A DNA stretch of 64,000 nt from Sphingomonas paeninsulae (GCF_003660165.1 NZ_CP032829.1:1178001-1242000), one strand, 5' to 3'; numbered from the stretch's first letter, positions 46,600 to 56,338 are shown. Numbers and translations are program-made. The notes: generated from the letters alone by a model not told the origin.

Positions 46600-46760
46600 T
46601 ATAAACTCCCCATGTTGAAACGCACCGTTTGAGAGGCGCGAGGTTGCAGACGCACGAAACCCGATCGGGATTATGCGCCCGCTAACCCAACATGAGTCGC
46701 GTTTACCCGGTCACTCTGGAAAAGAGCATTGAAACGCCAATGTTTCAAGCAACTTGAAAA

Positions 46761-47129
46761 TTATGCGCCCTGGGTTGCCAGACTCTTCATGACTTCGCTG
46801 TGAAGCCAGATGTTCATCGTCGCCGAATCATTGGTATCGCCGGTATAGCCAAGTTCATTGGCAAGCTCGGTACGATTGGAGAGGCTTGAATCGAGCCCCA
46901 GCAATTTCATCAGATCGACAATCGACGTTTGATAGTTGGATTCGACCCCTTTCGATGCCGCAATCGCGGCAAGGCGGGCATCGATTTCATCTGGAGTCGC
47001 AGTGGCGGGTGCAGCTGCAGGAGCCGGTGCGGCTTCTACAGGAGCAGGCGCGTCGGCGGGCGCTTCCGCAGGTGCCGCTGCTGCCGACTGGCCGAAGATC
47101 GCGTCTTTGATCGAACCGAAAATGCTCAT
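46761..47129 (-). CDS. DUF3597-domain protein
   Basis: A 122-residue protein. The start MSIFGSIKDAIFGQSAAAAP leads into an Ala/Pro-rich linker (to about residue 45). The DUF3597 domain at about 50-120 follows, with SIVDLMKLLGLDSSLSNRTELANELG and MNIWLHSEVMKSLA. These proteins are widespread in alphaproteobacteria, and some resemble LysM-associated YgaU-type proteins. Function is unknown. It is a single gene with GGATTAAG upstream. Confidence 0.78.
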   Translation of the reverse strand: MSIFGSIKDAIFGQSAAAAPAEAPADAPAPVEAAPAPAAAPATATPDEIDARLAAIAASKGVESNYQTSIVDLMKLLGLDSSLSNRTELANELGYTGDTNDSATMNIWLHSEVMKSLATQGA

Positions 47130-47223
47130 GGCTTAATCCTGTCTGTTGAGTCGAAAGCGTTAGTGCTGAACGAAACTAACCGCGCAAGGTGAAGGTTGCG
47201 AGACCGTATTGATATTCCTTTGC

Positions 47224-47853
47224 CTAAGGGGCGACCGCATCTGGGTGTGCCGCCTTAAAGGCAGGCAGCGTACACGCCCCCGCATCGATCCGCACCAGAG
47301 TCGGATAAGGCGTCAGATCGACAGCCAGTCGCCGCGCATTATACATTTGCGGGATCAGGCAAATGTCGGCCACGCCCGGCGTCGTTCCCGACAAGAACGC
47401 CCCTGCTCCCGCAGCCATTGCTTCGAGCGCCGCGAATCCCTCCGTCACCCAATGTCGATACCAGTCGTCCCGTCGTTCCTGCGCAATGCCCAGCGCATCA
47501 TCGAGATGGCGGAGAACGCGCAAATTGTTCAGCGGATGGATGTCACAGGCAATTACCAACGCCATCGCCAGCACGTGCGATCGTGCGGCCGCATCGCGCG
47601 GCATCAGTGGTGGTTCGGGATGTTTCGCGTCCAGATAGTCGATGATTGCGAGACTTTGCGTCAGTTTCAGGCCATCGATCTCCAACATGGGCACTAACCC
47701 CTGCGGGTTTTTATCGACAAAGTCCGGTTCTCTTTGCGCGCCCTTGACGATGTTGGTCGGCACCGTTTCATAAATGATATTCTTGAGGTTCAGCGCGATA
47801 CGAACGCGATAGCAAGCCGAGGATCGAAAATAGTCGTAAAGCCGAACAGTCAT
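47224..47853 (-). CDS. maiA: Maleylacetoacetate isomerase (zeta-class glutathione S-transferase)
   Basis: A 209-residue enzyme from the ATG at 47853. The zeta-GST signature is RLYDYFRSSACYRVRIALN, the next half has NPQGLVPMLEIDGLKLTQSLAI, and GTTPGVADICLIPQMYNARR lies near residue 150. It turns maleylacetoacetate to fumarylacetoacetate in tyrosine/homogentisate breakdown. No hmgA or fahA lies beside it in the window. The frame extends to 47913 but the ATG at 47853 fits the family. Confidence 0.92.
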   Translation of the reverse strand: MTVRLYDYFRSSACYRVRIALNLKNIIYETVPTNIVKGAQREPDFVDKNPQGLVPMLEIDGLKLTQSLAIIDYLDAKHPEPPLMPRDAAARSHVLAMALVIACDIHPLNNLRVLRHLDDALGIAQERRDDWYRHWVTEGFAALEAMAAGAGAFLSGTTPGVADICLIPQMYNARRLAVDLTPYPTLVRIDAGACTLPAFKAAHPDAVAP

Positions 47854-47970
47854 CTGGGATCCTTGGAAAAATATTTGAAAAAATACCGATGGCTTGGACC
47901 AGACAGTTGCCATTCATGACCACAAGCTATCGCACCGTCGCATCCGTTCGCCAACCCGGAGCCAAGCCCA

Positions 47971-48399
47971 ATGAAATACCGACACCTGCTCGCCAGCGTT
48001 ATCACAATGCTCGCCGCACCAGCATTTGCCACAGCGCCGATCTCGGGAAAGTGGCTGACCACCGAACGCGATTCGATTATCGAAATCGGACATTGCGACG
48101 ATGCGCGCGGCGGATCGCTGTGCGGGAAAGTTGCCCATGTTTTCAAAATGGGTGACGACGGCAAGGCAATGCTCGATTTCCACAATCCAGCGACCGAACT
48201 GCGAACGCGCTCCATTCAGGGCATCAACGTTTTAACTGAATTAGCGGATAGCGGATCGGATTGGCGCGGTAAAATCTATGATCCAAAGTCGGGCAAGAGC
48301 TATAAATCAATTGTAACGCGTAACCCTGACGGAACCTTGCTCGTTCAGGGTTGCGTCTCGTTCATATGTAAAAGCTTTGTCTGGACGCCAGCACGCTGA
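47971..48399 (+). CDS. Secreted DUF2147 protein
   Basis: A 142-residue protein with a signal peptide (about 1-21, ending AFA) and one DUF2147 domain: ISGKWLTTERDSIIEIGHC, WRGKIYDPKSGKSYKS and CVSFICKSFVWTPAR. Four cysteines suggest disulfides in the periplasm. DUF2147 proteins are abundant in Sphingomonadales and have no settled function. It is divergent from maiA. Confidence 0.85.
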   Translation: MKYRHLLASVITMLAAPAFATAPISGKWLTTERDSIIEIGHCDDARGGSLCGKVAHVFKMGDDGKAMLDFHNPATELRTRSIQGINVLTELADSGSDWRGKIYDPKSGKSYKSIVTRNPDGTLLVQGCVSFICKSFVWTPAR

Positions 48400-48418
48400 C
48401 ACCCAGACCTGTCATGAA

Positions 48419-49219
48419 TTATTTGGACCTTTGCAGTGCCTCTTCGGCGGCGGCGTCGAAACCTGACGAAGGCAAAGGGTCACCCGAATCGCCAGGAGCG
48501 ACTGCTGCTGGCGGATCGGAGGCATCCATCGATTCATCCAGACCGCGATCAAGTTTCGCATCTGGATCGCTGGGATCACGCTTCAGGCGACGAGCGATGT
48601 CGGTATCCTGCCCGGCACTCTGATCGGGATGCGTCACCGGTGTTTCTTCACCCGGAGCGACTGATGCCCGCTCCATATCCTTCTCGGGAATAATCTGTGT
48701 GTCTGCCATGGCCGTCTCCTCTTCACCGTTAGAACGGTCAGGAGTGTCGGGGTGTTCCACACGGGGATTTATGGTCGGGCGAACGCGTTTCGCCATGCCG
48801 TCGAGCAAGCCGTTCACGAACCCCTTTTCGCGCTTGGCATAAAACGCGTCGGCGACATCGACATATTCGTTGATGACCGACTTTACCGGCACATCGTTGC
48901 GGGCAAGTAATTCATATGTTCCGGCACGCAGAATCGCGCGCATCGGGCGATCCAGCCGATCCATCGTCCAGCCCGACGCCAGCAGCGCCGTGATATGCCC
49001 ATCTATCTCGCCCCGCCGGGCATCGACGCCCTTGACCAAATCGTCGAAGAAATCGAATTCGGCCTCGTTATATTCATCATCGCCGATGGTCGCCCCAAGC
49101 CGGTGCTGGTGGAACTCATGCAACAGTTTGATAAGAGGCGTTTGCTCCATTTCGAGCTGATAAAGCGCCTGAACCGCGGCTAGCCGCGAGGCGGAACGGG
49201 ATTTTGAACGAATTTTCAT
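48419..49219 (-). CDS. nusB: Transcription antitermination factor NusB with an unusual C-terminal extension
   Basis: Residues 1-150 are a normal NusB (SRSAARL-like SASRLAAVQALYQLEME, then FDDLVKGVDARRGEID, LRAGTYELLARNDVPVKSVINEY and GFVNGLLDGMAKRVRP). NusB binds boxA RNA with S10 and promotes rRNA antitermination. About 115 further residues, acidic and Pro/Asp-rich, follow in frame. Inside them an ATG at 48709 (MADTQIIPEKD) has a strong GAGGAGA site, so a separate 96-residue gene (48419-48709) probably begins there. One missing base near 48777-48779 would restore a nusB stop and split the two. It overlaps hisD by four bases. Confidence 0.85.
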   Translation of the reverse strand: MKIRSKSRSASRLAAVQALYQLEMEQTPLIKLLHEFHQHRLGATIGDDEYNEAEFDFFDDLVKGVDARRGEIDGHITALLASGWTMDRLDRPMRAILRAGTYELLARNDVPVKSVINEYVDVADAFYAKREKGFVNGLLDGMAKRVRPTINPRVEHPDTPDRSNGEEETAMADTQIIPEKDMERASVAPGEETPVTHPDQSAGQDTDIARRLKRDPSDPDAKLDRGLDESMDASDPPAAVAPGDSGDPLPSSGFDAAAEEALQRSK

Positions 49220-50502
49220 GATAATCGCGCCCTGACCGATGCAGCGTGCGCGGGCAACCCTTCTGCGCCCGCAAGCGCAATTGCCGCCGGTCCCAGATGG
49301 GCAATTGCCGCCGCATCACACTGCAAAAAACTGGTCCGCTTCATAAAATCGAGTACCGACAGCCCCGACGCAAAACGCGCCCGTCGCCCAGTCGGCAACA
49401 CATGATTCGGCCCGCCCAGATAATCCCCGATCGCCTCTGGCGTGTGCCGCCCCAGGAAAACCGAGCCAGCGTGACGCACCCGCGCAAACAGGATTTCGGG
49501 TTCGTTTACAGCCAGTTCCAGATGCTCAGGAGCAAGACGGTCGATCAACCCAACCGTATCGCCCAGATCCGCGACCAGAACGACAGCGCCATAAGTTTCC
49601 CAACTTGCGCGGGCGACCTTTTCAGTCGCCAGTGTCGGTAAAAGCCGTTCCACCGCCTCGATCACCCGATCGGCGAAATTTGCATCGTCGGTCATCAATA
49701 TCGATTGGCTGGTTGGGTCATGTTCGGCCTGACTCAAAAGATCGGCTGCGATCCAGTCGGGATCGTTTTCGGAGTCGGCTACTACCAGAATTTCCGATGG
49801 TCCTGCTACCATATCGATGCCGACCCTGCCGTAAAGCTGCCGTTTCGCTTCGGCGACCCAAGCATTGCCCGGGCCGACGATGGCATCAACCGGCGCAATC
49901 CGGTCAGTTCCGTAAGCCAGAGCAGCGACAGCCTGAGCCCCGCCGATCCGCCAGACTTCGTCCACCCCCGCCAGCGCCGCTGCTGCCAGCACGAGCGGAT
50001 TGATCTCTCCGCCCGGAGTCGGCGTCATCATTACCAATCGCCCAACCCCGGCAACTTTCGCCGGAATCGCATTCATCAGGACCGAGGATGGATAAGCCGC
50101 CCGACCACCGGGAACATAAAGTCCGGCGGCATCGACCGCCGACCAGCGCGCGCCCATCCGCACCCCGACAGCATCGGTCGTTTCCGAATCCGCTGGCCGC
50201 TGAGCCTTGTGATAAGCCGTAATCCGGTCGGCCGCCAGTTCCAGCGCACCCCGCAATTCAGGGTCCAGTGCCTTCAGAGCAGCTTGGCATTCCCCCAGAT
50301 CGACCTGCCAGCCAGTTGCCTCCAGATCATGTCCGTCGAAACGCGCTGTCAGGTCGGTGACTGCTGCATCGCCCTCCGCCCGTACCCGCGCCAAAATCGC
50401 GGCAACATCCCGTGAAACATCGGCGTCGCTGTCTCGTCGGTCGTCGACCAGCGCCGCGAATCGCGCTTCGAAATCACTATCCCGCGTGTCGAGCCGAATC
50501 AC
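49216..50502 (-). CDS. hisD: Histidinol dehydrogenase
   Basis: A 428-residue enzyme for the last two steps of histidine synthesis (histidinol to histidine). It starts at the GTG at 50502 ([15 protein letters not shown]), which overlaps hisG by four bases. Motifs are [52 protein letters not shown] and PEHLELAV. The zinc and catalytic His residues (GPNHVLPTG) are present. The open frame reaches 50856 inside hisG, and that extension is not coding. Confidence 0.95.
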   Translation of the reverse strand: MIRLDTRDSDFEARFAALVDDRRDSDADVSRDVAAILARVRAEGDAAVTDLTARFDGHDLEATGWQVDLGECQAALKALDPELRGALELAADRITAYHKAQRPADSETTDAVGVRMGARWSAVDAAGLYVPGGRAAYPSSVLMNAIPAKVAGVGRLVMMTPTPGGEINPLVLAAAALAGVDEVWRIGGAQAVAALAYGTDRIAPVDAIVGPGNAWVAEAKRQLYGRVGIDMVAGPSEILVVADSENDPDWIAADLLSQAEHDPTSQSILMTDDANFADRVIEAVERLLPTLATEKVARASWETYGAVVLVADLGDTVGLIDRLAPEHLELAVNEPEILFARVRHAGSVFLGRHTPEAIGDYLGGPNHVLPTGRRARFASGLSVLDFMKRTSFLQCDAAAIAHLGPAAIALAGAEGLPAHAASVRARLS

Positions 50503-51146
50503 GCGACCGCCGCCCGGAAAGCCTCGATCAGCGGCGCGATATCTTCGCGAGTCTTGAAGGCGGCACGATTGACGATCAGCCGCGCGGAAACGTGTGCGAT
50601 CACTTCGACCTCGACCAACCCGTTGTCCTTCAGCGTCCGCCCCGACGAAACGAGATCGACAATCCGGCTCGACAGCCCAAGTGTCGGTGCCAGTTCCATC
50701 GCACCGTTCAGCTTTACGCACTCCGCCTGTACGCCCCGCGCCTCGAAATGCTGCCGCGTCAGATTCGGATATTTGGTTGCTACCCGCACATGGCTCCAAC
50801 TCGCCGGGTCGTCGGTTGCCGCCAGATCGACCGGTTCGGCCACCGAAATCCGGCAATGCCCGATACCGAGATCGACCGGCGCATAAACTTCGGAATAATC
50901 GAATTCGAGCAGAACATCGGAACCCACGATCCCCAGTTGCGCCGCACCATGCGCAACGAACGTCGCTACATCGAATGCGCGCACGCGGATGATGCTGACA
51001 TCCGGCCGGTTGGTTGCGAAACGCAATCGCCGATCGTTCTCGTCACCGAACCCGGCTTCGGGTACGATTCCGGCGAGCGCCATCAAGGGGAGAGCTTCGC
51101 TCAAAATGCGCCCCTTGGGCACGGCTATGACAATGGGTGTAGACAC
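50499..51146 (-). CDS. hisG: ATP phosphoribosyltransferase, short form
   Basis: A 215-residue first enzyme of histidine synthesis, from the GTG at 51146 ([20 protein letters not shown]). Residues [23 protein letters not shown] and [26 protein letters not shown] are typical. The length matches the short HisG form, which lacks the C-terminal regulatory domain and needs HisZ; no hisZ is in the window. The open frame extends to 51674 but is not coding there. It is the first gene of hisG-hisD-nusB. Confidence 0.94.
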   Translation of the reverse strand: MSTPIVIAVPKGRILSEALPLMALAGIVPEAGFGDENDRRLRFATNRPDVSIIRVRAFDVATFVAHGAAQLGIVGSDVLLEFDYSEVYAPVDLGIGHCRISVAEPVDLAATDDPASWSHVRVATKYPNLTRQHFEARGVQAECVKLNGAMELAPTLGLSSRIVDLVSSGRTLKDNGLVEVEVIAHVSARLIVNRAAFKTREDIAPLIEAFRAAVA

Positions 51147-51275
51147 GCGCGTTCGCTTAGGCGGCGGGCTCGCCCTCGGCAAGTTCGGGGTGACGGCGCA
51201 TAGACGGAGCAGGGTTACACGGCTCTCTTTCGACGTCGCTCGTCGTCGGGATCGCCAGATTAAGGAAGGCAGACA

Positions 51276-52313
51276 ATGAACTTTCGCCAAGCGATGGAAT
51301 ATCAAGCGCAATTTTGTGAAAACAGCGGCGCGCCGATCACCGCGCGGGTTTGTCGGGCATTGGCAGAGGCGATCGATAGTAAGAGCGCAACTGGCGCGCG
51401 AGCGTTGGGCTGGACGGGTAATTACATCGCCGATGCAGTACCATTGCGACTCGTCGCGCCGTTTCATTTTCTGTTTCGTAAGGGGAGTTGCGTGGCTCTC
51501 GATCCGCTTTTCAGGGGCGAAGATTGCGACGACGTGGCTGCGATCCACCGTGCTATTGCCGAGCACGATGCGGAAATCCTGCCATGGCTGGATGGGCCGC
51601 CGCAAACCAATGAAGCGGCACGTTCGGCCACATTCATGGCCGCACTGCTGGTTCTTGCCGACAGGTTTGGACATGAATTCGAATTGTTCGAAATCGGGTC
51701 CAGTGCGGGTCTGAACCTGCTGATCGACCGGTATCGCTACGACCTCGGCGGGGTGTCGGTCGGTCCCGCCGACAGTCGAATCGTCATCAGGCCGGAATGG
51801 AAAGGACCACCACCACCGAACGCTTCTATTAGGATCAGCTCATTGCAGGGCGTCGATATCGCGCCGATCGATGTTCGCGATGCTGCTGCGGCCGAGCGGT
51901 TGCTGGCTTATGTGTGGATCGATCAAAAAGATCGGTTTGCCCGGACCGAAGCCGCCATCGAAATGATAAAGGCTGACGGTCCCCATCTCGAAAAGGGTGA
52001 TGCGGCGGACTTCGTGGAAGCAAGCTTAAGCAAACCACAGACCGGGGAGACTACGCGCGTACTCCTGCACAGTATTGTCTGGCAATATTTGCCTGAGGAA
52101 ACACAGCAGCGAATCACGACGGCGATGGAGGCGGCGGGTGCCAAAGCCACAGTCGAGCGCCCACTGGCCTGGATCGCGTTCGAGGCCGATCGGACTCTGA
52201 AACAACACACCGTCCGTTTGCGAATTTGGCCGGGCAATACGGATTCGGTCGTCGGCCTTGCTCATCCCCATGCAAGCTGGATCATCTGGTCCAGCCTTCA
52301 GGAAGCATCCTAA
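51276..52313 (+). CDS. DUF2332-family protein
   Basis: A 345-residue cytoplasmic protein. [22 protein letters not shown] near residue 137 looks like the glycine-rich motif I of a SAM-dependent methyltransferase, and [19 protein letters not shown] near 265 and [21 protein letters not shown] at the end mark the family. Activity is not established. It is divergent from hisG across about 130 bases and convergent with the hydrolase gene (4 bases apart). Confidence 0.85.
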   Translation: MNFRQAMEYQAQFCENSGAPITARVCRALAEAIDSKSATGARALGWTGNYIADAVPLRLVAPFHFLFRKGSCVALDPLFRGEDCDDVAAIHRAIAEHDAEILPWLDGPPQTNEAARSATFMAALLVLADRFGHEFELFEIGSSAGLNLLIDRYRYDLGGVSVGPADSRIVIRPEWKGPPPPNASIRISSLQGVDIAPIDVRDAAAAERLLAYVWIDQKDRFARTEAAIEMIKADGPHLEKGDAADFVEASLSKPQTGETTRVLLHSIVWQYLPEETQQRITTAMEAAGAKATVERPLAWIAFEADRTLKQHTVRLRIWPGNTDSVVGLAHPHASWIIWSSLQEAS

Positions 52314-52317
52314 CCGG

Positions 52318-53205
52318 TCACCGCAGGAAAGATCGTATCGCCTCGATCACTGCCTGCGGCTGTTCCCAAGTTACGAAATGCCCGGCGTCCGGGATTTTTA
52401 CGATTTTCAGGTCTGCAACCAGGGCGTCGAGCCCGTCGAGTTGTGCAGGCGTCAGCGCCTTGTCTGCCATGCCCCAAATGACGAGTGTAGGCATTTGCAC
52501 GACCGGGAACGGTGCGGCCAGATATGCGGGGCGGGCGGGCGTCTCATCCATCGCCGGCACGATGATCTGCGCCGCGCGATACCAGTTCAGCATCGATAAA
52601 ATCGCGCCTGGCTGTGACCATTCGTCAATATAGGCGGCGCGTTCCTCGGGAGCAGCTGTGCTACCGATACCCGAAGGTCCGAAAATCCGATCGAAAAATG
52701 CCCCGAGGTCGGCCGCCAGAAAATTCTCCATCCCCGGCGTTCGGAATGCGCGAATGTATTGCGACCCCTCGCGCTGGGTCATGTCGTCGAACAGGGATTT
52801 CTGGAAAACGAATGGATGCGGCGCGTTGAGGATGACGAGCCGTTCGATGCGTGCCGGGTTGCCAAGTGCCGCCCCCCACGCAATCGCCCCGCCCCAGTCG
52901 TGGCCGACAAGGGTAAACTTGTCGATGCCAAGCGCATCGGCCAGCGCAAACAGGTCGGCAACCGGTTTGTCGGGCGTATAGTTTTCGACGCCTTCGGGTT
53001 TGGACGACCGCGCATATCCGCGCTGATCGGGAGCAACGACACGAAAGTCCCTCGCCAGATCGTCCAACTGAAACCGCCACGTCCGCGCGCTTTCGGGAAA
53101 GCCGTGCAAAAAGATGATCGCGGGCGCGCCCTCGGGTCCACCGATGGTGACGTCCAGTTCGACTCCCGTCGATAAAGCAAAGCGTTCGCGGCGCAGTTCG
53201 GTCAT
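52318..53205 (-). CDS. Alpha/beta hydrolase of the epoxide hydrolase/haloacetate dehalogenase type
   Basis: A 295-residue hydrolase from the ATG at 53205, which overlaps the pirin stop (ATGA). The oxyanion motif is HGFPESARTWRFQ, the nucleophile elbow GHDWGGAIAWG has an Asp rather than Ser, and the catalytic His is in PDAGHFVTWEQP. An Asp nucleophile points to epoxide or haloalkane substrates. The open frame extends to 53613 over the pirin gene and is not coding there. It is the second gene of a bolA-pirin-hydrolase unit. Confidence 0.88.
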   Translation of the reverse strand: MTELRRERFALSTGVELDVTIGGPEGAPAIIFLHGFPESARTWRFQLDDLARDFRVVAPDQRGYARSSKPEGVENYTPDKPVADLFALADALGIDKFTLVGHDWGGAIAWGAALGNPARIERLVILNAPHPFVFQKSLFDDMTQREGSQYIRAFRTPGMENFLAADLGAFFDRIFGPSGIGSTAAPEERAAYIDEWSQPGAILSMLNWYRAAQIIVPAMDETPARPAYLAAPFPVVQMPTLVIWGMADKALTPAQLDGLDALVADLKIVKIPDAGHFVTWEQPQAVIEAIRSFLR

Positions 53206-54098
53206 AAATAACTCACTGTCTTGGCGATCTCGGGGATCGGGATAAACTCCTTGTCGTCTCCGGGCACGGTCGGGAAGCGGCCTGCTTTCCAGTCGTCCTT
53301 GGCAACGTTGATCCGGTCGCGCGAGGACGACACGAAATTCCACCAGACATGGCGCGGGGTTGCGAACGCGCCACCGCCCATCAACATCGCGCGAATCGGC
53401 GAAACGGCACGCAGGGTCGCCGCGCTGCCGGGCTTCAGCACATAGAGTACGAACGGCGTCAGCGGTTCGCCATCGAGCGTTGCATCGCCTTCGGTAACGA
53501 GGATCGCACGCTCGTCCGCATCGGCGTCGATCGGCACGCGGGCTCCGGCCTCTAACGCAATCTCGGCATAAATCGTCGGCGCGTGGCAGGTCGTTGCCGC
53601 CGTCTGCCCCCACAACGTCCCCATGATAATCCGCGCCCGAACACCGGGCGTTTCCAGCAGCGGAAGCTGGGCTGGCGCGATCTGTTCGAATGCCGGTTCG
53701 ATCTCTTCCTTGCCATCGGGCAACGCGAGCCAGGTCTGCATTCCGTAAAATGCCGGACCATCCGCGCGCATCGATTGCGGCGAGCGTTCCGAATGGACGA
53801 TACCGCGCCCCGCCGTCATCAGATTGACCGCGCCGGGTTCGATGACCGCGTGGCTGCCAATCGAATCGCGATGCTCAATCGCACCCTCGAACAAATAGGA
53901 TACCGTCGACAGGTTGATATGCGGATGCGGACGAACGTCCATGCCGCGACCGGCGGGCAACCGCGCAGGGCCAAACTGATCCACAAAGATAAACGGCCCC
54001 ACCATCGTGCGGGTCTTCGCAGGCAACGTCCGCCGCACCTTGAAATCGCCGAGATCGTGCGTGACGGGCAGTATCGTTTCGATCAACAGATCGCTCAT
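53202..54098 (-). CDS. Pirin-family protein
   Basis: A 298-residue bicupin. The first cupin has the metal pattern RPHPHINLSTVSYLFEGAIEHRDS, followed by GRGIVHSERS with the last ligands. The C-terminal part has the second cupin-like domain (FVLYVLKPGSAATLRA). Some pirins are quercetin dioxygenases, others are regulators or redox sensors; the role here is open. It overlaps bolA and the hydrolase by four bases each. Confidence 0.9.
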   Translation of the reverse strand: MSDLLIETILPVTHDLGDFKVRRTLPAKTRTMVGPFIFVDQFGPARLPAGRGMDVRPHPHINLSTVSYLFEGAIEHRDSIGSHAVIEPGAVNLMTAGRGIVHSERSPQSMRADGPAFYGMQTWLALPDGKEEIEPAFEQIAPAQLPLLETPGVRARIIMGTLWGQTAATTCHAPTIYAEIALEAGARVPIDADADERAILVTEGDATLDGEPLTPFVLYVLKPGSAATLRAVSPIRAMLMGGGAFATPRHVWWNFVSSSRDRINVAKDDWKAGRFPTVPGDDKEFIPIPEIAKTVSYL

Positions 54099-54379
54099 TC
54101 GCCGGGTGCCTTTGCCTTGATCGCCAGCGCGTGGACGCGTTCGGCCAGCAATTCGGCAAGCGCGCTATTCACCATCCGCTGTCGCGCAACCCGCGACTGG
54201 CCGGTGAAGGCATCACTCTCGATTTCGACAGTGAAATGCGATTCGCCGCGCGGGTCATGGCCCGAATGACCAGCATGTTTATCGCTATCATCGATAACGG
54301 CGAGCGATATTGGCGAAAGCGCGGCGATCAGCCGCGTTGCGATTTCGGCCGCGACAGGCCCTTTAAGGTTGGTGTCCAT
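54095..54379 (-). CDS. BolA-family protein
   Basis: A 94-residue protein from the ATG at 54379 (MDTNLKGPVAAEIATRLI). The BolA domain has VIDDSDKHAGHSG, HFTVEIESDAFTGQSRVARQ and RMVNSALAELLAERVHALAI. BolA proteins bind iron-sulfur clusters with monothiol glutaredoxins and affect iron sensing and cell shape. It is the first gene of the minus unit bolA-pirin-hydrolase and is divergent from the J-domain gene, an order often seen in alphaproteobacteria. Confidence 0.92.
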   Translation of the reverse strand: MDTNLKGPVAAEIATRLIAALSPISLAVIDDSDKHAGHSGHDPRGESHFTVEIESDAFTGQSRVARQRMVNSALAELLAERVHALAIKAKAPGE

Positions 54380-54419
54380 CGACCCTATATAGCCCAATTA
54401 CGCGAAAAAGAGACACTGT

Positions 54420-55010
54420 TTGCCGATCGAAAACCCCAGACGCCACACCCGCTTTCACGGCAGGGTCGAAAATGCCGCAGCGATGTGTGGAGAGGCAGGC
54501 TGTGCCGCGCCGGGCGAATTTCGCGCGCCACTGGAACCGGGTAATTTCGACGGACCAGGGGCTTGGCGCTGGCTGTGCCTCGATCATGTCCGCGAATTCA
54601 ACGCCCGCTATAATTTCTTCAATGGCATGAGCAGCGACGAGATTGAGCAGCAGCAGCGCCCGTTCGCCGGATGGGAACGCGAGACCCGCGCGTTTTCCTC
54701 TGTTGGTGCCGATCGCCCACCAAGCTGGGCCGACTTCACCGATCCGCTCGAAGCCATTTCCGCCCGGTTCAAACGCACCATGCCACAGGACCGCACCGAT
54801 GGTCGCCCTTTGTCGGGCGAGGACCGCCGCGCACTGAAGGAACTCGGCCTCGACGTAAACGCCGATCGCAAAGCCCTGCGAACGAGCTATTCCGAACGCG
54901 TTCGCCGCTTCCACCCCGATCGCAACGGCGGCGACCGGAGCCATGAAGTTGCGCTTCAACGGACAATCGCCGCCTATAACCAGTTGCGAAGCTCAGCCGC
55001 CTTTGCCTGA
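54420..55010 (+). CDS. J-domain (DnaJ-like) protein
   Basis: A 196-residue protein from a TTG at 54420. The N-terminus (HGRVENAAAMCGEAGCAAPGEFRAP) has two Cys that may bind metal, the middle has PGAWRWLCLDHVREFNARYNFF, and a C-terminal J domain has SERVRRFHPDRNGGDRSHEV with the HPD motif near residue 167. It should stimulate DnaK. In many alphaproteobacteria this gene precedes cobS; here four genes lie between. Its 3' end overlaps the convergent SRPBCC gene by 18 bases. Confidence 0.87.
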   Translation: MPIENPRRHTRFHGRVENAAAMCGEAGCAAPGEFRAPLEPGNFDGPGAWRWLCLDHVREFNARYNFFNGMSSDEIEQQQRPFAGWERETRAFSSVGADRPPSWADFTDPLEAISARFKRTMPQDRTDGRPLSGEDRRALKELGLDVNADRKALRTSYSERVRRFHPDRNGGDRSHEVALQRTIAAYNQLRSSAAFA

Positions 55011-55466
55011 AACAGATTCTGACAGTTCAGCCAACTGATCGGCAACCGCATTCCAGCCGCCAACGAAGCCCATCGCCTCATGCTGCTTCAGGGCAGCCTC
55101 GTCCCAATGCCGCGCGCTGCCCCGGTAACATGTCCCTTTGCCGTCAGGGGTGATCTCCATAATGCCCACCATAAACGCCTTCTGCGGCACCCAGCCGCTG
55201 GTGAAAGCATCTGTGAAGACAAAGCGCCGATTGGGCGTGACTTCAAGAAACACGCCATCGGATGGCGCTTCTTCGCCATTCGGGCCGCGCATAATCATCG
55301 CGGACCGACCACCGGCGCGCCAATCCTGTTCGACGATCTCGGTCATCCACGGCTTGGGACACCACCATTCGGCGGTGCGTTCGGTCATCACCCGCCAAAC
55401 GATTTCAGGAGGGGCCGCGATGTATTTTTCTACAACGAGTTCATTGATTTGGTGCACGTCAGTCAT
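54993..55466 (-). CDS. SRPBCC/AHSA1-family protein
   Basis: A 157-residue START-like protein. VEKYIAAPPEIVWRVMTERTAEWWC, RAGGRSAMIMRGPNGEE and HWDEAALKQHEAMGFVGGWNAV are typical of the AHSA1/SRPBCC group, which binds lipids or other hydrophobic ligands. It is the third gene of the VOC-DUF1428-SRPBCC unit, which is divergent from an HxlR regulator. The role is probably stress or detoxification. Confidence 0.86.
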   Translation of the reverse strand: MTDVHQINELVVEKYIAAPPEIVWRVMTERTAEWWCPKPWMTEIVEQDWRAGGRSAMIMRGPNGEEAPSDGVFLEVTPNRRFVFTDAFTSGWVPQKAFMVGIMEITPDGKGTCYRGSARHWDEAALKQHEAMGFVGGWNAVADQLAELSESVSGKGG

Positions 55467-55475
55467 CGTCTGCCC

Positions 55476-55829
55476 TCAGGCTGTCAGGTCCACGACAGGT
55501 TCGAATCCACCGAAGACCATGCGTTGGCCGTCGAATGGCATCGGTTCGGCCATCATGCGCGGATCGGTGCGCATCTTTGCCATTGCTGCATCGCGTGTCG
55601 CCTTGTCGGGCCACTCGATCCACGAAAAACACACCGTTTCGCCCGGCTTTGCCTGAACAGCTTTACCGAAATCGGTTACTTTTCCTGCGGGAACGTCGTC
55701 ACCCCAGCCCTCGACTATGCGGGTTGCGCCTAGTTCTAGGAATATCCGGTCGATGATATTTGCGTGATCGATAAATTTTTGCCGATTCTCGTCAGACACA
55801 GCAATCAGAAAGCCGTCGATATAGCTCAT
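55476..55829 (-). CDS. DUF1428-family protein
   Basis: A 117-residue protein from the ATG at 55829, which overlaps the VOC stop (ATGA). MSYIDGFLIAVSDENRQKF, EGWGDDVPAGKVTDF, VCFSWIEWPDKATRDAAMAKM and MPFDGQRMVFGGFEPV match DUF1428, a small ferredoxin-like fold. Function is unknown, but such genes often travel with VOC and SRPBCC genes. Confidence 0.88.
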   Translation of the reverse strand: MSYIDGFLIAVSDENRQKFIDHANIIDRIFLELGATRIVEGWGDDVPAGKVTDFGKAVQAKPGETVCFSWIEWPDKATRDAAMAKMRTDPRMMAEPMPFDGQRMVFGGFEPVVDLTA

Positions 55830-56284
55830 GATGCAGATCCTTTGATCGTCGCCGCGATGGCCCATGTATATCCGAATGGATCTTCGACATGGCCATAGCG
55901 GTCGCCCCAGAACATATCGGCAAGCGGCATCTGCGCCGTTGCGCCCGCCTTTACCGCACGGTCGTACCATGTGTCGGCATCATCGACGTAAAGATGCAGC
56001 ACGATTGCAGCCGGCTTGGGTGACGTCGTGCCGCCATGATATTCCGGGAAGTCGTCGTTCAGGATCAGCGATGCTCCGTTCACGAGCAGGTGCGCATGCA
56101 TGACGCGGGTATCGTCGGGCGTTTTCGACGGTTCCGGCCCCATGGGTTGGTTCGCAAGAAGCCGAACTCGCTCTGTCGCCCCGAATGCCGATTTATAAAA
56201 ATTGATCGCCTCTTTCGCGCGATTATCTGGAATAGAAAGGTGAGGCGTCAGCCCGCTCGTTACCTGTGGCGTTGCATCAGTCAT
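55826..56284 (-). CDS. VOC-family (glyoxalase/bleomycin-resistance type) protein
   Basis: A 152-residue protein from the ATG at 56284, chosen because GGAGGA lies four bases upstream; an ATG at 56296 is possible. Features are LTPHLSIPDNRAKEAINFYKSAF, VLHLYVDDADTWYDRAVKAGA and FWGDRYGHVEDPFGYTWAIA, the PhnB-like VOC pattern. It may bind or modify a small reactive substrate. It is the first gene of the unit and lies about 72 bases from the HxlR start. Confidence 0.88.
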   Translation of the reverse strand: MTDATPQVTSGLTPHLSIPDNRAKEAINFYKSAFGATERVRLLANQPMGPEPSKTPDDTRVMHAHLLVNGASLILNDDFPEYHGGTTSPKPAAIVLHLYVDDADTWYDRAVKAGATAQMPLADMFWGDRYGHVEDPFGYTWAIAATIKGSAS

Positions 56285-56338
56285 GTCATCCTCCATTCGT
56301 GAATTTTGCGAATCACTGTTTGACGGTTCTGCCGATCT

